Shown here: piece after piece, positions 19,656 through 29,789 of the stretch
Position numbering within the stretch: the stretch's first letter is position 1
How the letters are laid out: each line of letters opens with the position of its first letter
Source: Piezodorus guildinii
Taxonomy: Eukaryota > Arthropoda > Insecta > Hemiptera > Pentatomidae
Direction: 5' to 3'
Assembly (NCBI GenBank): GCA_023052935.1
Contig: CM041292.1
Location: 196,966,299 to 197,030,298 of the forward strand
Length of the DNA stretch: 64,000 nt
Notes under the pieces: generated by a model
Told to the model about the DNA's origin: nothing
Seen by the model: only the letters and a program-made list of their open reading frames with translations
Database searches by the model: none
Made by a program: the position numbers and the translations under genes

Positions 19656-19800
19656 TTTTTAATTTTAAGAAATCATGATATGAGTGATCGAAACAACATC
19701 TATATTGGGCAGATAAATTGATTTTTTTTTAAAATTCTAATCTCCTTTTTTTTTCCTAAAAAAATAAATTGTGGATATAATTAGTTGACCGTTGAGAATT

Positions 19801-20063
19801 ACTGATGGAATTAGTCCGGGTGGCGGTCATTAAATGAAACAACTGAATAGTTTTAACTATTTTATTGTTTGCCAACGTTTCGACCCCCATTGTGGGTCAT
19901 CATCAGGGCGTCTGGTAGGTGAGTGGAAACTCATTTTCCACTCACCTACCAGACGCCCTGATGATGACCCACAATGGGGGTCGAAACGTTGGCAAACAAT
20001 AAAATAGTTAAAACTATTCAGTTGTTTCATTTAATGACCGCCACCCGGACTAATTCCTTCAGT
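19801..20063. repeat. Near-perfect 263-bp palindrome with hammerhead-like motifs
   Basis: Two 129-bp arms (19801-19929 and 19935-20063) around a 5-nt spacer ctcat; the only mismatch I see is at the outer ends. Each arm carries, in opposite orientation, CTGATGA (19958-19964 in the right arm), a GACCC...GGGTC stem and GAAAC followed by GTTGGC (19983-19993). GCC before CTGATGA can pair with GGC after GTT. This is the layout of a type I hammerhead core with very short helix III. One extra T follows CTGATGA, so activity is uncertain. Confidence 0.9.
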
Positions 20064-21059
20064 AAAAAAATAAATATAACAATTTGAAAACAAATAATGC
20101 AACGGTCAAAGATCTTGCACAATGACTGTTGCATCATTAAACTCAGAATAGAATAAAGCTGAATCAATTCCAACACGTGGTAATCTTTGTAAAAAGGTTC
20201 ATTCAAAATCAAAGTTTATATTACAATTAAGATTTACAAAATATGATAAAAACAAACAATTTAATATTGAACACGAATTTTAATCACATTCATACTTATT
20301 TGCATATTGCAACTAGCCGTGGAGCTCATAACCAGTCTTGTCTTACTTGCGGAATAAAAATGGCCTCAGATTTCCCACTGTTTCTTTCTCCAATGCATGC
20401 TGTTACTAGAACTCAGTTGGTCGGTCAGTATTTTGATTATATATATATATATTATTTAACATAAGAGCAGAAATATAAATATATATTATACAATTTTAAA
20501 GCAAAATATAATTTTTTTATCTTATATGAAAATCTACAAAATGCAATTCGAAAAGACGAAAAAGGCTTAAACATAAGTAATTATTGTAAAAAATAATTTT
20601 TATTGATAGATTATTTAATTTGAAAAACATGTTTTGAATCTCTATGTACTTTTTTTTTCAAATCCATCTTATTTGAATGTTCTTAAATCGATTTTATAAA
20701 AGATACAAGTAAAAGTCGTGTTTTGCACTAACCATATTTTTGATGCTGATGACCAAATGACCAAAGACAGTAGCATGAATGATTAGGATGAGCCCGAGAT
20801 CTAACACTAATGGTTATTGGAATATTAATGGCTAGTAGACTGGCCGAAGGATAGCAAATATTTGTCCTGTTAGTGGCGGAAGGGAGTTAGTTATGGCTGA
20901 CCCAACTTAGATGACTGCGTAACGTGTACTCTACACTGTTTCTCCAAAGTGTGCTGTACACTGCTGCTTTATAGAAACTAAACCACAAACTTAAACTATT
21001 GATTTTATGGTATAAAATGTTTTATAAAGCAATCCAAAATTTTATTAATCCAATCCAAT
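20064..21059. other. AT-rich region without recognised genes
   Basis: No credible gene. Frames at 20027-20212 and 20243-20464 show no domain or homologous motif. A (ta)n run lies at about 20437-20453. Confidence 0.4.
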
Positions 21060-21430
21060 CCAAAATAAATGTTTCTAACAAACAGTGGTGAGAAAAAAAA
21101 ATATATTCTCTAAAAAGAGTTTTTGGTCAAAACTGTTAAAAAACGGCAACATGGATATGGTTATATGTAGTTTCCTTGTAGGTGTTACTAAAATCACAAA
21201 TTTGATTGGGTTGTAAAGTACATGACCCCTTTTATCTAGTAAATACGCCATTAAACAGGGAATTTTATAATCCCGTCCTCCAAGAACGGCACTTTTAAGC
21301 GCGAATTTCCTTACGTCTTTAAAGTCAAAATTTCCGTTTCTAAATCGAGCAAACCACTTAAGAACGGTACTTTCTTCCAGGGCGTCATCTCCATAAGCAC
21401 TGCACATTTTTAACCGTATATGCAGGGAGT
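21060..21430 (-). pseudogene. Mariner-like transposase N-terminal relic
   Basis: Minus strand. CSAYGDDALEESTVLKWFAR then FRNGNFDFKD (about 21320-21415) matches the second helix-turn-helix region of mariner transposases. The remaining ~75 residues of the open frame do not match the family, so the gene is truncated or fused to unrelated DNA soon after this block. No terminal repeats identified. Confidence 0.65.
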
Positions 21431-22610
21431 TTCCTTTTCAGAAATAAAAATCATTAATTGGCTAATATTTTTTTTTTCTATTCCATTTTAAGGAAAAAAA
21501 AAAGTACTACTTAAGGATAAGGAATCTCGGTTCAAACTGATGCATAAAGCTCCTTAACTAATCCTTTTTTGACCTGAATATGATTTTATGAACACAAAGA
21601 GGATTTAATTGAAATACTGAAAAACACTACTAACTAATTTAGGTTCTACGAAATAGGTTAGTGCACTATATTAAATTTTAGTAAATCGGAAATTTAATGA
21701 TCTTCTTTTTTCTTTAATCAGTTAGAACTGAATAATTTCAATGAAATTTGGTCGACAAGGATAAGTTCTGTATATTTGAGTCGTCAACTGGAATCTTGAG
21801 CATTAAAGATCTGAAGATGCTTTTTTCTCCTTATTAAAAGTTCCTTCAGGGTCTTAATGAGTCACCCCGTTATTAAGATGATCCCTATTTTACTAATGAG
21901 TTATCAGCTGCAGACTGCGGAAAATGTCCGTTTTCTTCATTAACACGCCAACAAAGTATTTTTCAATCATAGTCTTGAAATCAAAAACTTAATTTCTATT
22001 TCAGACATTCTAAAATTCATATAAAATGATTGTGGTATTCATCTAGAGATGGCAAAATTTAATAAAATTAAAATCTATTTATTACTAGTCTTCATCAGCC
22101 ACTCTACACTACTATGTAGCCAATTTTATAGATTTGTTATATCTATGAAATGATAAAATGAAAAGTGAAGTTTTTGTTTTAAATGCAACAAATAAAAATA
22201 ATTAACATAAAGTCCTTTTTTTGAGCAGAACAATGAATTTTACTAATTTGGTAAGCGCTTGACATAAAATATATAAATAAACAGAGTAATTGTCACGGCA
22301 CGAATGCAAAAATAAAAAATATATATATAAAAAAAATCAAGATTTGAAAAAAAATGTAGCTCAATCTTTTGTGTGAGTCAAATATTCAGAAAGGATTATA
22401 TGTTTTTAAATATATATAACGAAATCTAGTTTGCAGTAGTGATCAACAGAAGACAACAAGTTATTATTGCACAATAAATAAATATCAAAGTATTCAAGGG
22501 GTCATGAATAGTAAAATAATTTATATGCATTAAATAGAAAATATATTATTTGATGAATGCATGCGGATTCTGAGAGATAAATAAATCACATAATTTTCGT
22601 TTGCTTCTTT
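21431..22610. other. AT-rich region without recognised genes
   Basis: No coding sequence or classified repeat. Short A/T runs only. Confidence 0.4.
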
Positions 22611-22905
22611 TTCACTTAACATCACTTTATGCTGCAGTGAGTTATCGGACAATCATCTATCTATCTATATATATATATATAGCTATCTAGGTTTATTTAG
22701 CATAGGGATCTGTAACATAGACCCAACATCACACTATCTCGAGACTACCATTTTACGTCCATACCGAAGGACGGCAAAACCAAGGATTTTTTACTCCCTT
22801 TTAAAAATCCTAGAACTATATGCCGGATTTGAAACTGGGACCTTCAGGACGCGTTTATGCTGCACGCGTTTAAGGATGTCCCCATATTGGAGCAGCGATA
22901 CTCGC
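22611..22905 (-). repeat. SINE family S1 copy with degenerate tRNA-like head
   Basis: Antisense strand carries 'catcactttatgctgc', 'gggatctgtaac' and 'aaggattttttactccc', then 'gccggatttgaaactgggac', whose reverse complement contains a box B-like GTTTCAAATCC. A (atct)n/(at)n run at about 22656-22682 interrupts the body. Confidence 0.72.
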
Positions 22906-23559
22906 TTCAGCTAGGAGTTGCGGGCCGCGAGTTCAGGATTTTGTCGCACTTCAAGAAACGATTTGGGGTTTCATACAGCAGTTTTCAGAGATATTACATG
23001 AAATACGAGCTATTAATCGGTGTTTTTATTATTATTTAATTATTCTATACGGTATTAAGAGAAATCATCTATCTTATATTATTAGTGAGAGTACATTATT
23101 ACTAAATATAAATGAATGAGTATTTAATGACTATTTTTTTAAAATAATTCTAATAATAATGATAATAATATTAATTTATTTATCTAACTTTGGAATGCAA
23201 TAATTAATAAAGACATTTAATAATAAATAAACACAACTTAAAAACTATAGAAACAGTTAACTTATTATTAAATTAAGAATTTTGAATTACGAAAAAGCCG
23301 GAAACAGACTTCTGACTTTAAGTAGGATGTGACACGATGCCCTTTTCTCCGGCTCATCACACCCAACTTACCTTTATACCTACATACATGATTAAAAATT
23401 AATACAAATAAAATAGAAAATCAAACAATTAAAATAATATAATAAAACCTAAGCAGGAATAAATCCTCTCGAGATACTGACCTCTCGACCTGATTGTAAT
23501 ATAGCATCCTTTTTTAGTCAGTTTTTTATCCAGCATTGCTTAAGGACAGTGTTATTTGG
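22906..23559. other. AT-rich spacer
   Basis: No gene seen. A 7-bp inverted pair agccgga/tccggct occurs around 23295-23350. Confidence 0.35.
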
Positions 23560-23880
23560 GTCCTATAGACCCAACCTCACCATTAGTGTTCGGATTTATT
23601 GAAAGGTGTTTTTTTTTCAATTTGCTGAAATGTCACGTGATCGTGTTATTCTTTTTAATTTTATTAAGAAGCTAGGATCATCCTTGCTAAAGGATCACAT
23701 GACCAGACGGTCAGAAGATCCCAGACTTCCCCGAGAGCTTCGGTTAAAAGCTGATTCATTATTAATTAATAAAAACCAGAAGAATCTAATAAATATAGTC
23801 AGGAGGCTCCTCCGAAGGAATGGAAATGTTATTTTTTTCCAAGAAACAAAAATAGGAAGTCATCTATAGTTAGTATTAAA
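23560..23880 (+). pseudogene. piggyBac-like transposase C-terminal relic (5' piece)
   Basis: The open frame from 23606 reads MSRDRVILFNFIKKLGSSLL, then a PRLPRELRLKADSLL block, the region just before the Cys-rich zinc domain in piggyBac transposases. Upstream a stop interrupts NVRIY-like sequence. A gggtc...gaccc hairpin sits at about 23563-23577. The piece is separated from the zinc-domain piece at 24751-24806 by a SINE insertion. Assignment is by motif order only. Confidence 0.55.
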
Positions 23881-24735
23881 GAAAAAAAAAAACCCCTGCG
23901 CCACTACGACTCATGATTCTTCATAATAATAATAAATAATAATAATAGGCTTAGCGAACCCAAAGGTTCGATGCCAATACCAACGAATTCCGCCTACACA
24001 GACTCGTCCAATGTTCACCATTCAAGCCCAAGCTCTCGAGATCAGCCTTAACGCAATCCTCCCATCTCCGCTTCGGCCTACCTTTCGGACGCCTACCAGT
24101 CTGATCAGCAAACACCAACTTTCTCGGAATCCGCTCGTCATCGAGCCCAACAACTTTACTCGCCCATTTGAATCTCCGCGATGCAATCAGCTCAATTATA
24201 TTCACAGGATGGAAGTTCCGCAATTCCACGTTGTGCAACCTTCTAAACTACCCAGCGGCCTCATCTCTCTTTGGACCAAATATTTTACGCAATACCTTAT
24301 TTTCGAAAACCTTAAGCCGTTGTTCATCCTTCAAAGTAAGCGGCCACGTTTCACATGATTCTTCATATGATGATTAAAATCAGTATCATTATTAACTAGG
24401 ACATTAGATGACTAAAAAAATAAGCTGTACCTCTACAATTCATGAAGAGTCTTGGGCCAGTACATATAGAGATTCGTACTGTTTCAAGGCCAACGGCCGT
24501 GCAACGAGGTGATTCGGCCGAGATCACGCTTAGCCGCCAAGTTTTTTCCCGATTTTAGGGGGCCCACTTTATAGAGGCTGGGCCTGCTCCAGGAGTTTCT
24601 CCATACTCCAGGATTACAACCCTCCCTCCCCGGACTGAAATAACAGAATAAATAATATTCCATCACAACCAGGATTTGAACCCAGGACCCGGAGCACAGT
24701 ATACTAGCGCTCTATCCAAGAGACCACGCCGCTCC
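23881..24735 (-). repeat. SINE family S2 (long form), flanked by TSD, split by an RTE-like copy
   Basis: Head at 24735 on the minus strand: GGAGCGGCGTGG, box A-like TGGTCTCTTGGATAGAGC, and box B-like GGTTCAAATCC near 24670. The body runs to about 24366, then after the RTE insert from 23924 to 23881, ending GCGCAGGGG plus a T-run. Direct repeats atagttagtattaaa (23866-23880) and atagttagtactaaa (24736-24750) flank it (14/15). So this SINE has a 3' poly(T), not poly(A), end. It interrupts a piggyBac relic. Confidence 0.8.
23925..24352 (-). mobile_element. 5'-truncated RTE-like LINE with 13-bp TSD
   Basis: Minus strand reads SCETWPLTLKDEQRLKVFEN, KVLRKIFGPKRDE, and after a stop VVGLDDERIPRKLVFADQ and GRRPKGRPKRRWEDCVK, the C-terminus typical of RTE-type ORF2 (open frame 23951-24238). 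The 3' tail is (tat)n-like (23925-23947). Direct repeats catgattcttcat lie at 23912-23924 and 24353-24365. A second copy of the same 3' end is at 34102-34307. Confidence 0.82.
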
Positions 24736-24750
24736 ATAGTTAGTACTAAA

Positions 24751-24806
24751 TGTGAACAAAATATTTGTGGACAATGTTCGGTTTTATATTGCAAAAACTG
24801 TGCCTA
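24751..24806 (+). pseudogene. piggyBac-like Cys-rich C-terminus (3' piece)
   Basis: TKCEQNICGQCSVLYCKNCA followed by a stop has the CX(4)CX2CX5CX2C pattern expected of the piggyBac zinc domain. It follows the TSD of the S2 insertion. Frame differs by one from the 23606 frame, so the gene was already dead or a base was lost. Confidence is limited by the short length. Confidence 0.45.
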
Positions 24807-25015
24807 ATCATAGCTGTGCCTATTTTCTTTAATATATAAAAGTTCATTTTTTTTTAATAATTTTCCGTTTATTAAATATAATAAAATTTAAGATAAGGAC
24901 TAGTTTATATATTATTTCATAAATGTTTTCGTTGCTTAGAAAATAACATTAAAAACGAAAAGAAAAAGTATTATTAAAATGTATTTATTTTTTTTTATTT
25001 TTTTTTTTTTTTATT

Positions 25016-25438
25016 CGTATATATTACAATTTGTCATAATAGACAATAATAATAGTGCTACAGGATCTCACTCATACAATATTTACAATATAAACAAAAG
25101 GAAAGTCAAAGTACATAAAATAAAATCAAAATAAATAAACGTATACAATAACAAAATTTATAGACAAAATAAATACAAATAAATGAAGTTAACAAATAAA
25201 TAAACAAAACATGTCACATTCATACCTATGTACAATATTTACAATCAGCTCGGGAACCCCAGACGGGGCTTGTCCCCCCACTTGTGGAAGGACAAGCCGA
25301 GTCCAAAGGATCCCAGCGCCTCCCTCTCAGCCGCATCACTGGTGAGAGCCAGCGGAAGCTAAGTGAGGGCGCCACAGCCACAATCACACCGCACATGAGA
25401 GGAGAATCTGACCAGTGTCAGAACTCCAGAATAGGTAT
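25016..25438 (-). other. 3' UTR of element B
   Basis: Non-coding, A/T-rich near the tail. A middle block with cccc and gtggaaggacaagcc motifs is shared with A (10200-10330), 15285-15390 and 58000-58130. The last sense bases before the tail contain 'gacaaattgtaatatatac'. A plus-strand frame at 25284-25496 is a shadow. Confidence 0.7.
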
Positions 25439-28123
25439 TTACAATATGTCTCGGGGCCACTGCCGTTTCAACCTTCTAGGAGGGTCGTATGGATGAGTGG
25501 AGCTGGATAGGGATTGTGCTAGAGGATTAGGATGATGAATGAGGTTCTGGTGGAATTTGGAAAATTTAGATGGAATCAGGTCTGAAATAAATGGAACATT
25601 AAGGTCGTGGTGTAAGGTATAATTGGAGACATAATAAGGAGCATTTACTATTGTTCGGAGGACTTTGGATTGAAAGGATTGAATGCGTTTGATGTAAGAA
25701 CGTTTGGCTGTTCCCCACAGTTCAAGTCCGTAGGTCCACATTGGCTTCAGTATTGTCTTGTAAAGTAATAATTTGTTGTCAACTGTAAGCTTAGATTTTC
25801 TGTTAAGTAGTCTGTATAACTGTCCGAATCGTCTGTTGAGTTCTTTTCGTTTAAGTCTTGTATGTGGGTTCCACGTCAATCTTTTGTCTAGTAGTAAGCC
25901 AAGATACCGGACTGTGTCTGAGGAAGGAAGCGGTATGGAATTGAAATGAACCATTGGACAGGATTGGCGTCGAAGGGTGAAGGTGACGTGGGTGCATTTG
26001 CTTTCATTAACCTTAATACGCCAAGCATTACACCAGTCCTCGATCAGACAAAGGTGTCTTTGCAGGATTAAGGATGCTATTTCAGGATCGGAATTGGATG
26101 ATAGGATGGCGGTGTCATCTGCAAATGTTGCCAGAAAGGTGTCAGGATGATTAGGAATATCAGCAGTGTAAAGGATGTAGAGGACGGGTCCCAAGACGCT
26201 GCCTTGAGGAACACCGGCCTCAATGGGATAAAAGTTAGAAAATTCTACACCACAGCGAACTCGGAAGGAGCGGTTTGAGAGATAGGATCGTAGAATGAGG
26301 TATAGAGACTGGGGTAAATGCGTTTTAAGCTTGAAGAGTAATCCGGTGTGCCATACCCGGTCAAAAGCTTGCGCTATGTCCAGAAACGCACCAGAACAAT
26401 ACTCTTTGCATTCAAGGGCTGAGGAAATATGGTCTACAACTCGGAGTCCTTGTTGAACAGTGGAATGATGAGCACGGAAACCAAACTGATGGGAAGGAAG
26501 ATTTTGTGATTCTAATATAGGCAGGATTCGTTTTAGAAGGAGTTTTTCAAACACTTTTGAGAGGATGGGGAGTAGACTAATAGGTCTGTAGGATGAAGTG
26601 ATGCTGGACGGTTTACCTGGTTTTAGGAAGAGAATGATTGTGGAATGTTTCCACAAGAGAGGAAAATAGGTGGTGCGTAGGATGCAGTTGTAGATATAGG
26701 TAAGGAATATAATAGCTTTCTGCGGAAGTTGACGTAGGATCTGGGGGGTAAGGAGATCATGTCCAGGAGATTTACGGAGGGTCAGTTTCTGGAGAAGATA
26801 TTTAACCTCAGAGGGATTAATAGCTTTAGGAGGTAGGGAAAGAGGTATTGGTGACAAAAGGAAGTCTTGTACTGCTGCGGTATGATTGCTTTGGGATTCC
26901 GGGTGAGGAGTGAATACTTTGGAGAGGTGTGTGGCGAATTCCTCGGCTTTATCTTCATCAGACGCAGCCCAGGAGTCATCACCACGCCGGAGAGGATGGG
27001 AAACTTGATGGGATTTTAAAATCTTCTTCGTGACATTCCACAGGGAATTGTCACTAGCTGACAGAGAGGAGAGGTAGGAATTAAAGGACTGGGAACGGAA
27101 GGTCGCCAACTCCTGCTTCAATTGTCTACAATAGAAGTTATAGGAGCGGCGATCTGTTGGGTGTCGGGTGCGCTGCCATAATGATCTGGCACGGCGTTTT
27201 GCATGGATTAGGTCTGTAAGGTGTTGAGGCAAATGGTTTTGGATAGGAGTTATATTGGAGTGCTTAGGAGAGGAGGCAGTCCAGACAGCTTGCTGAATGG
27301 CGGTGGTGAAGGAGTAGACGGAATCGTCAAGGTCTTCTGGGGTTTTGAGGGTCGCCCTGAGGTTAATATTATCGGTCAGGATTTGGCGAAATAGGTTCCA
27401 GTTGACAGGGCCTCGGATAAATGACGGTGGGATAGGTTTTGGAATTGGAGTGAGAGATACTTTTAGGATCAGTGGACTATGGTCTGAGGATAGTTCATCA
27501 AGTCGAGCTACAGATAAGTTGAGGGAGCCTAATCCGCTGTGAATGAAGAAGTCAAGGATGTCAGGATTACGGTTGGGATCGGTTGGCCAGTAGGTAGGGG
27601 AATCAGGAGGTAGGAGATTGAAATGACAGGAGTTGAGTGCAGACAGCAAATTTCTTCCACGAGAATTCGTGGTTCTCGAACCCCACTGCTGATGCTTGGC
27701 ATTTAAGTCTGCACCCAGAATGAAATGATTTCCTAAGGAATTTAGAAAGGATACAAATTCGGTGTTGGAAATGGAATGTTTGGGAGGGCAATATGCTGAT
27801 GTAAGGGTTACTGGAAAGGAAAAAGTTTTGATTACTATGGCTGTGGCTTGTAGGAAATCATAGGTAGGAAGTGGGAGTAAGTGATGAGAGAGGGACTGGT
27901 GCACAATGACAGCAGTACCGGCATGGGCTTTGCCGTCTGGGTGGTCCGTACGGTATGTTACGTATTGAGGTATTTTGAAGAACTGTTTAGTGGTTAGTCT
28001 AGTTTCAGTAATAAGTGCTACGTCAACGTTTTTGTCTTGCAATAAAGCTGTAAGTTCGTCAGTATGATTTCTAATACCATTCGCATTCCATAGGAGAATG
28101 GATAAGGAGTTAGGTGAAGTCAT
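25439..28123 (-). CDS. Jockey-clade ORF2: endonuclease and reverse transcriptase
   Basis: 894-aa open frame, collinear with element A ORF2 with no gaps. The endonuclease shows WNANG, ITET, GADLNAKHQQWG and SSDHSP. RT shows SYRPISLLP, HQFGFRAHHST (normal Gly), FLDIAQAFDRVW, GVPQGSVLGP and FADDTAIL. All residues expected for catalysis are present. The C-terminus is IWTYGLELWGTAKR ending RLKRQWPRDIL. The ATG follows the ORF1 TAA with no intervening base (TAAATG), so ORF2 translation may depend on termination-reinitiation or leaky coupling at that junction. This is the best-preserved ORF2 in the window. Confidence 0.95.
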   Translation of the reverse strand: MTSPNSLSILLWNANGIRNHTDELTALLQDKNVDVALITETRLTTKQFFKIPQYVTYRTDHPDGKAHAGTAVIVHQSLSHHLLPLPTYDFLQATAIVIKTFSFPVTLTSAYCPPKHSISNTEFVSFLNSLGNHFILGADLNAKHQQWGSRTTNSRGRNLLSALNSCHFNLLPPDSPTYWPTDPNRNPDILDFFIHSGLGSLNLSVARLDELSSDHSPLILKVSLTPIPKPIPPSFIRGPVNWNLFRQILTDNINLRATLKTPEDLDDSVYSFTTAIQQAVWTASSPKHSNITPIQNHLPQHLTDLIHAKRRARSLWQRTRHPTDRRSYNFYCRQLKQELATFRSQSFNSYLSSLSASDNSLWNVTKKILKSHQVSHPLRRGDDSWAASDEDKAEEFATHLSKVFTPHPESQSNHTAAVQDFLLSPIPLSLPPKAINPSEVKYLLQKLTLRKSPGHDLLTPQILRQLPQKAIIFLTYIYNCILRTTYFPLLWKHSTIILFLKPGKPSSITSSYRPISLLPILSKVFEKLLLKRILPILESQNLPSHQFGFRAHHSTVQQGLRVVDHISSALECKEYCSGAFLDIAQAFDRVWHTGLLFKLKTHLPQSLYLILRSYLSNRSFRVRCGVEFSNFYPIEAGVPQGSVLGPVLYILYTADIPNHPDTFLATFADDTAILSSNSDPEIASLILQRHLCLIEDWCNAWRIKVNESKCTHVTFTLRRQSCPMVHFNSIPLPSSDTVRYLGLLLDKRLTWNPHTRLKRKELNRRFGQLYRLLNRKSKLTVDNKLLLYKTILKPMWTYGLELWGTAKRSYIKRIQSFQSKVLRTIVNAPYYVSNYTLHHDLNVPFISDLIPSKFSKFHQNLIHHPNPLAQSLSSSTHPYDPPRRLKRQWPRDIL

Positions 28124-29188
28124 TTAAGGATTTTTTAAGGAAGGAATTAAGTTTGATACAAGATTAGTAAGTAGTGATATTAGCGGCATAACGAGGGATT
28201 TGATTTCAGTGATGAAGGATGTCATCAAACTTGTAAGGTCTGAGACATTTGATGGTGGAGGAATATAAGAAATTTGATGCGGATGAGGTTTTTGAAGGTT
28301 GGGTAAATTTTGAGGAATAGCTGGTGGTGGAACGGGTTGAGGATTTTGAAGTGTGCGTTGTTCCGGCAGGGCCTCGGCCTCCTTGTTCTGGTTCCCACCT
28401 CCAAGTAGATGGGCAAATGTTACATTGGAATCGATTGTTTTTGAAGGTTGTCTTCTGCTTCTGATCGGTTCAGCTGTTTCATCCAGATTCTGAGGTTTTT
28501 GGTATCTGCTTTTGAGGTTCTTGTAGATTTGACATCCCTTGTAGTTAGCCGGGTGGTCCTTGAGGCACAGAGCACAAACAGCGGGTGTTGATCTTGGTCT
28601 TGTACATTCTTCTGACTTATGTTGTTCACCGCATTTCACACAGCGTGGTATGTGGTGACAATAACTTCTGGTATGACCATATGCCTGACAATTGTGGCAC
28701 TGAACTATTTCTTTCTTAGTGTAAGGTTTTTCAACTCTTACACTAGTGTAGTATAATCTATTGAGGTCATAAATTTTTTCAACTCCATCTGATGGTTCCA
28801 AGTCCACAAAGAATAAAGGCAGTGGAATTTTATCTTTTAGGACGTTGGTGACTTGTCGCACTTTATAGCCTATCTCCGTCAGTTCTTCTTGGATAGCTGC
28901 TGCTGGTGTCGAAGGGTGTAGGTTTCTAATAACAACCCTTAAAGCTCTCTCCTGACGTAACTGATATGTATGAAAATCAGCTTTGGTCTCTGTCAGATAT
29001 TTTACTATTTTTCTGTAGGTTTCGGCGGTAGTCGGGGATATTTTAGTATCACTGGTTCTACTTATACAATAATAACTGTTTGGATCGGTTATTTTGTTTA
29101 AATGCGCACACAGTAGTTGAAAGTTTTTAATATTTTTAACAAATATTGGTGGAGTTATTGGTTCTTTTGGTATAGGAGAAGATTCCAT
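28124..29188 (-). pseudogene. Jockey-clade ORF1, main part (frameshifted)
   Basis: 354 codons covering the PRE_C2HC-like region (RVVIRNLHPSTPA, LPLFFVDLEPSDG), three CCHC knuckles (starting CHNCQAYGH, CVKCGEQH and CALCLKDH) and the Pro-rich tail ending IPSLKNP. This frame is separated from the N-terminal 80 codons (29441-29199) by a single extra T in a T-run near 29230 (7 T where in-frame reading needs 6). The stop TAA is immediately followed by the ORF2 ATG. It lacks the KENRSGTDGTRK insert present in element A. Confidence 0.88.
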
Positions 29189-29198
29189 TGTTTCTTTT

Positions 29199-29441
29199 TC
29201 AATTTGAAGGATCTGAAATGGGTTCGGTGTAAAAAAACGGCGATTCTTCAGTTGATCCTTGTGATGATGTGCTAGGCTGTGGTTCAGATCCTAAAGAGGT
29301 AGCTGAAGCAGTCGCTGGTGGAATCATTTTTTTATTATTATCACGGCGAGGTCTCTGTTTTGTGGGAGACGAGTTTGAACCTGCAGATCTAGATCTTTTA
29401 CTTGTAACTTTCGAGGACATCACTTGATGAAAATATCGCAT
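29199..29441 (-). pseudogene. Jockey-clade ORF1, N-terminal part before frameshift
   Basis: 80 codons beginning MRYFHQVMSSKVTSKRSRSA, nearly the same start as element A ORF1 (MRYFHQVMSSKV). It runs in frame to EESPFF, then out of frame (YTEPISDPSN) after the extra T. A one-base correction would join it to the main part. Either a recent mutation or an inefficient slip site. Confidence 0.85.
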
Positions 29442-29775
29442 TGATTAAAAAAAATAAATAGGAATAAATATATAATGGAATAAGAATAAGAAGGAAAAAA
29501 AAATAATAAAAGAAAGATAAGGAAAAGAAAAGCAAGCCCGAGCTTGCCGAGCTAGCGGCAATCAGCTGATCAGTGACCCTCCTTTCACTTTTTTGTGATT
29601 TTACAAAGTAAATTATAACTTTGCTTACCGAAATTTCTCCAATATTCACTGCTGTAGTATTCCTGAGGTCTAGTGATGTTTTCCAGACTGAACTCAAGCG
29701 AATTCCTACTGAAAAAAGCAAAAATCTGAGAGACGAAGTAACGTATGACTGTTATCATCGAGCGCATCAGCTGAT
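29442..29775 (-). promoter_or_regulatory. 5' UTR and putative internal promoter of element B
   Basis: 334 nt. The first ~35 nt (29741-29775) contain ATGCGCT.GAT and AACAGTCA followed by ACGTTAC, shared with element A's start although the rest of the two 5' UTRs is not alignable by eye. The likely RNA polymerase II start region is by analogy with other Jockey elements. The minus-strand frames at 29398-29821 are not credible genes. Confidence 0.5.
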
Positions 29776-29789
29776 AAAATGTATTTATT

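Larger units (their letters stand above)
24990..29775 (-). mobile_element. Element B: full-length Jockey-clade LINE (family J1)
   Basis: 4.79-kb minus-strand element bounded by a perfect 14-bp direct repeat aaaatgtatttatt (24976-24989 and 29776-29789). Order: 5' UTR (29775-29442), ORF1 (29441-28124, one frameshift), ORF2 (28123-25439, intact), 3' UTR and poly(A) (T-run at 24988-25015). It is the same family as element A but a clearly different copy, with UTRs much more diverged than the coding parts. Confidence 0.95.

Noticed and set aside
23606..23869. Host gene encoding a small basic protein
   Set aside because: The sequence order MSRD..., LPRELR and downstream Cys-rich block fits a piggyBac transposase C-terminus better, and it is interrupted by a SINE.
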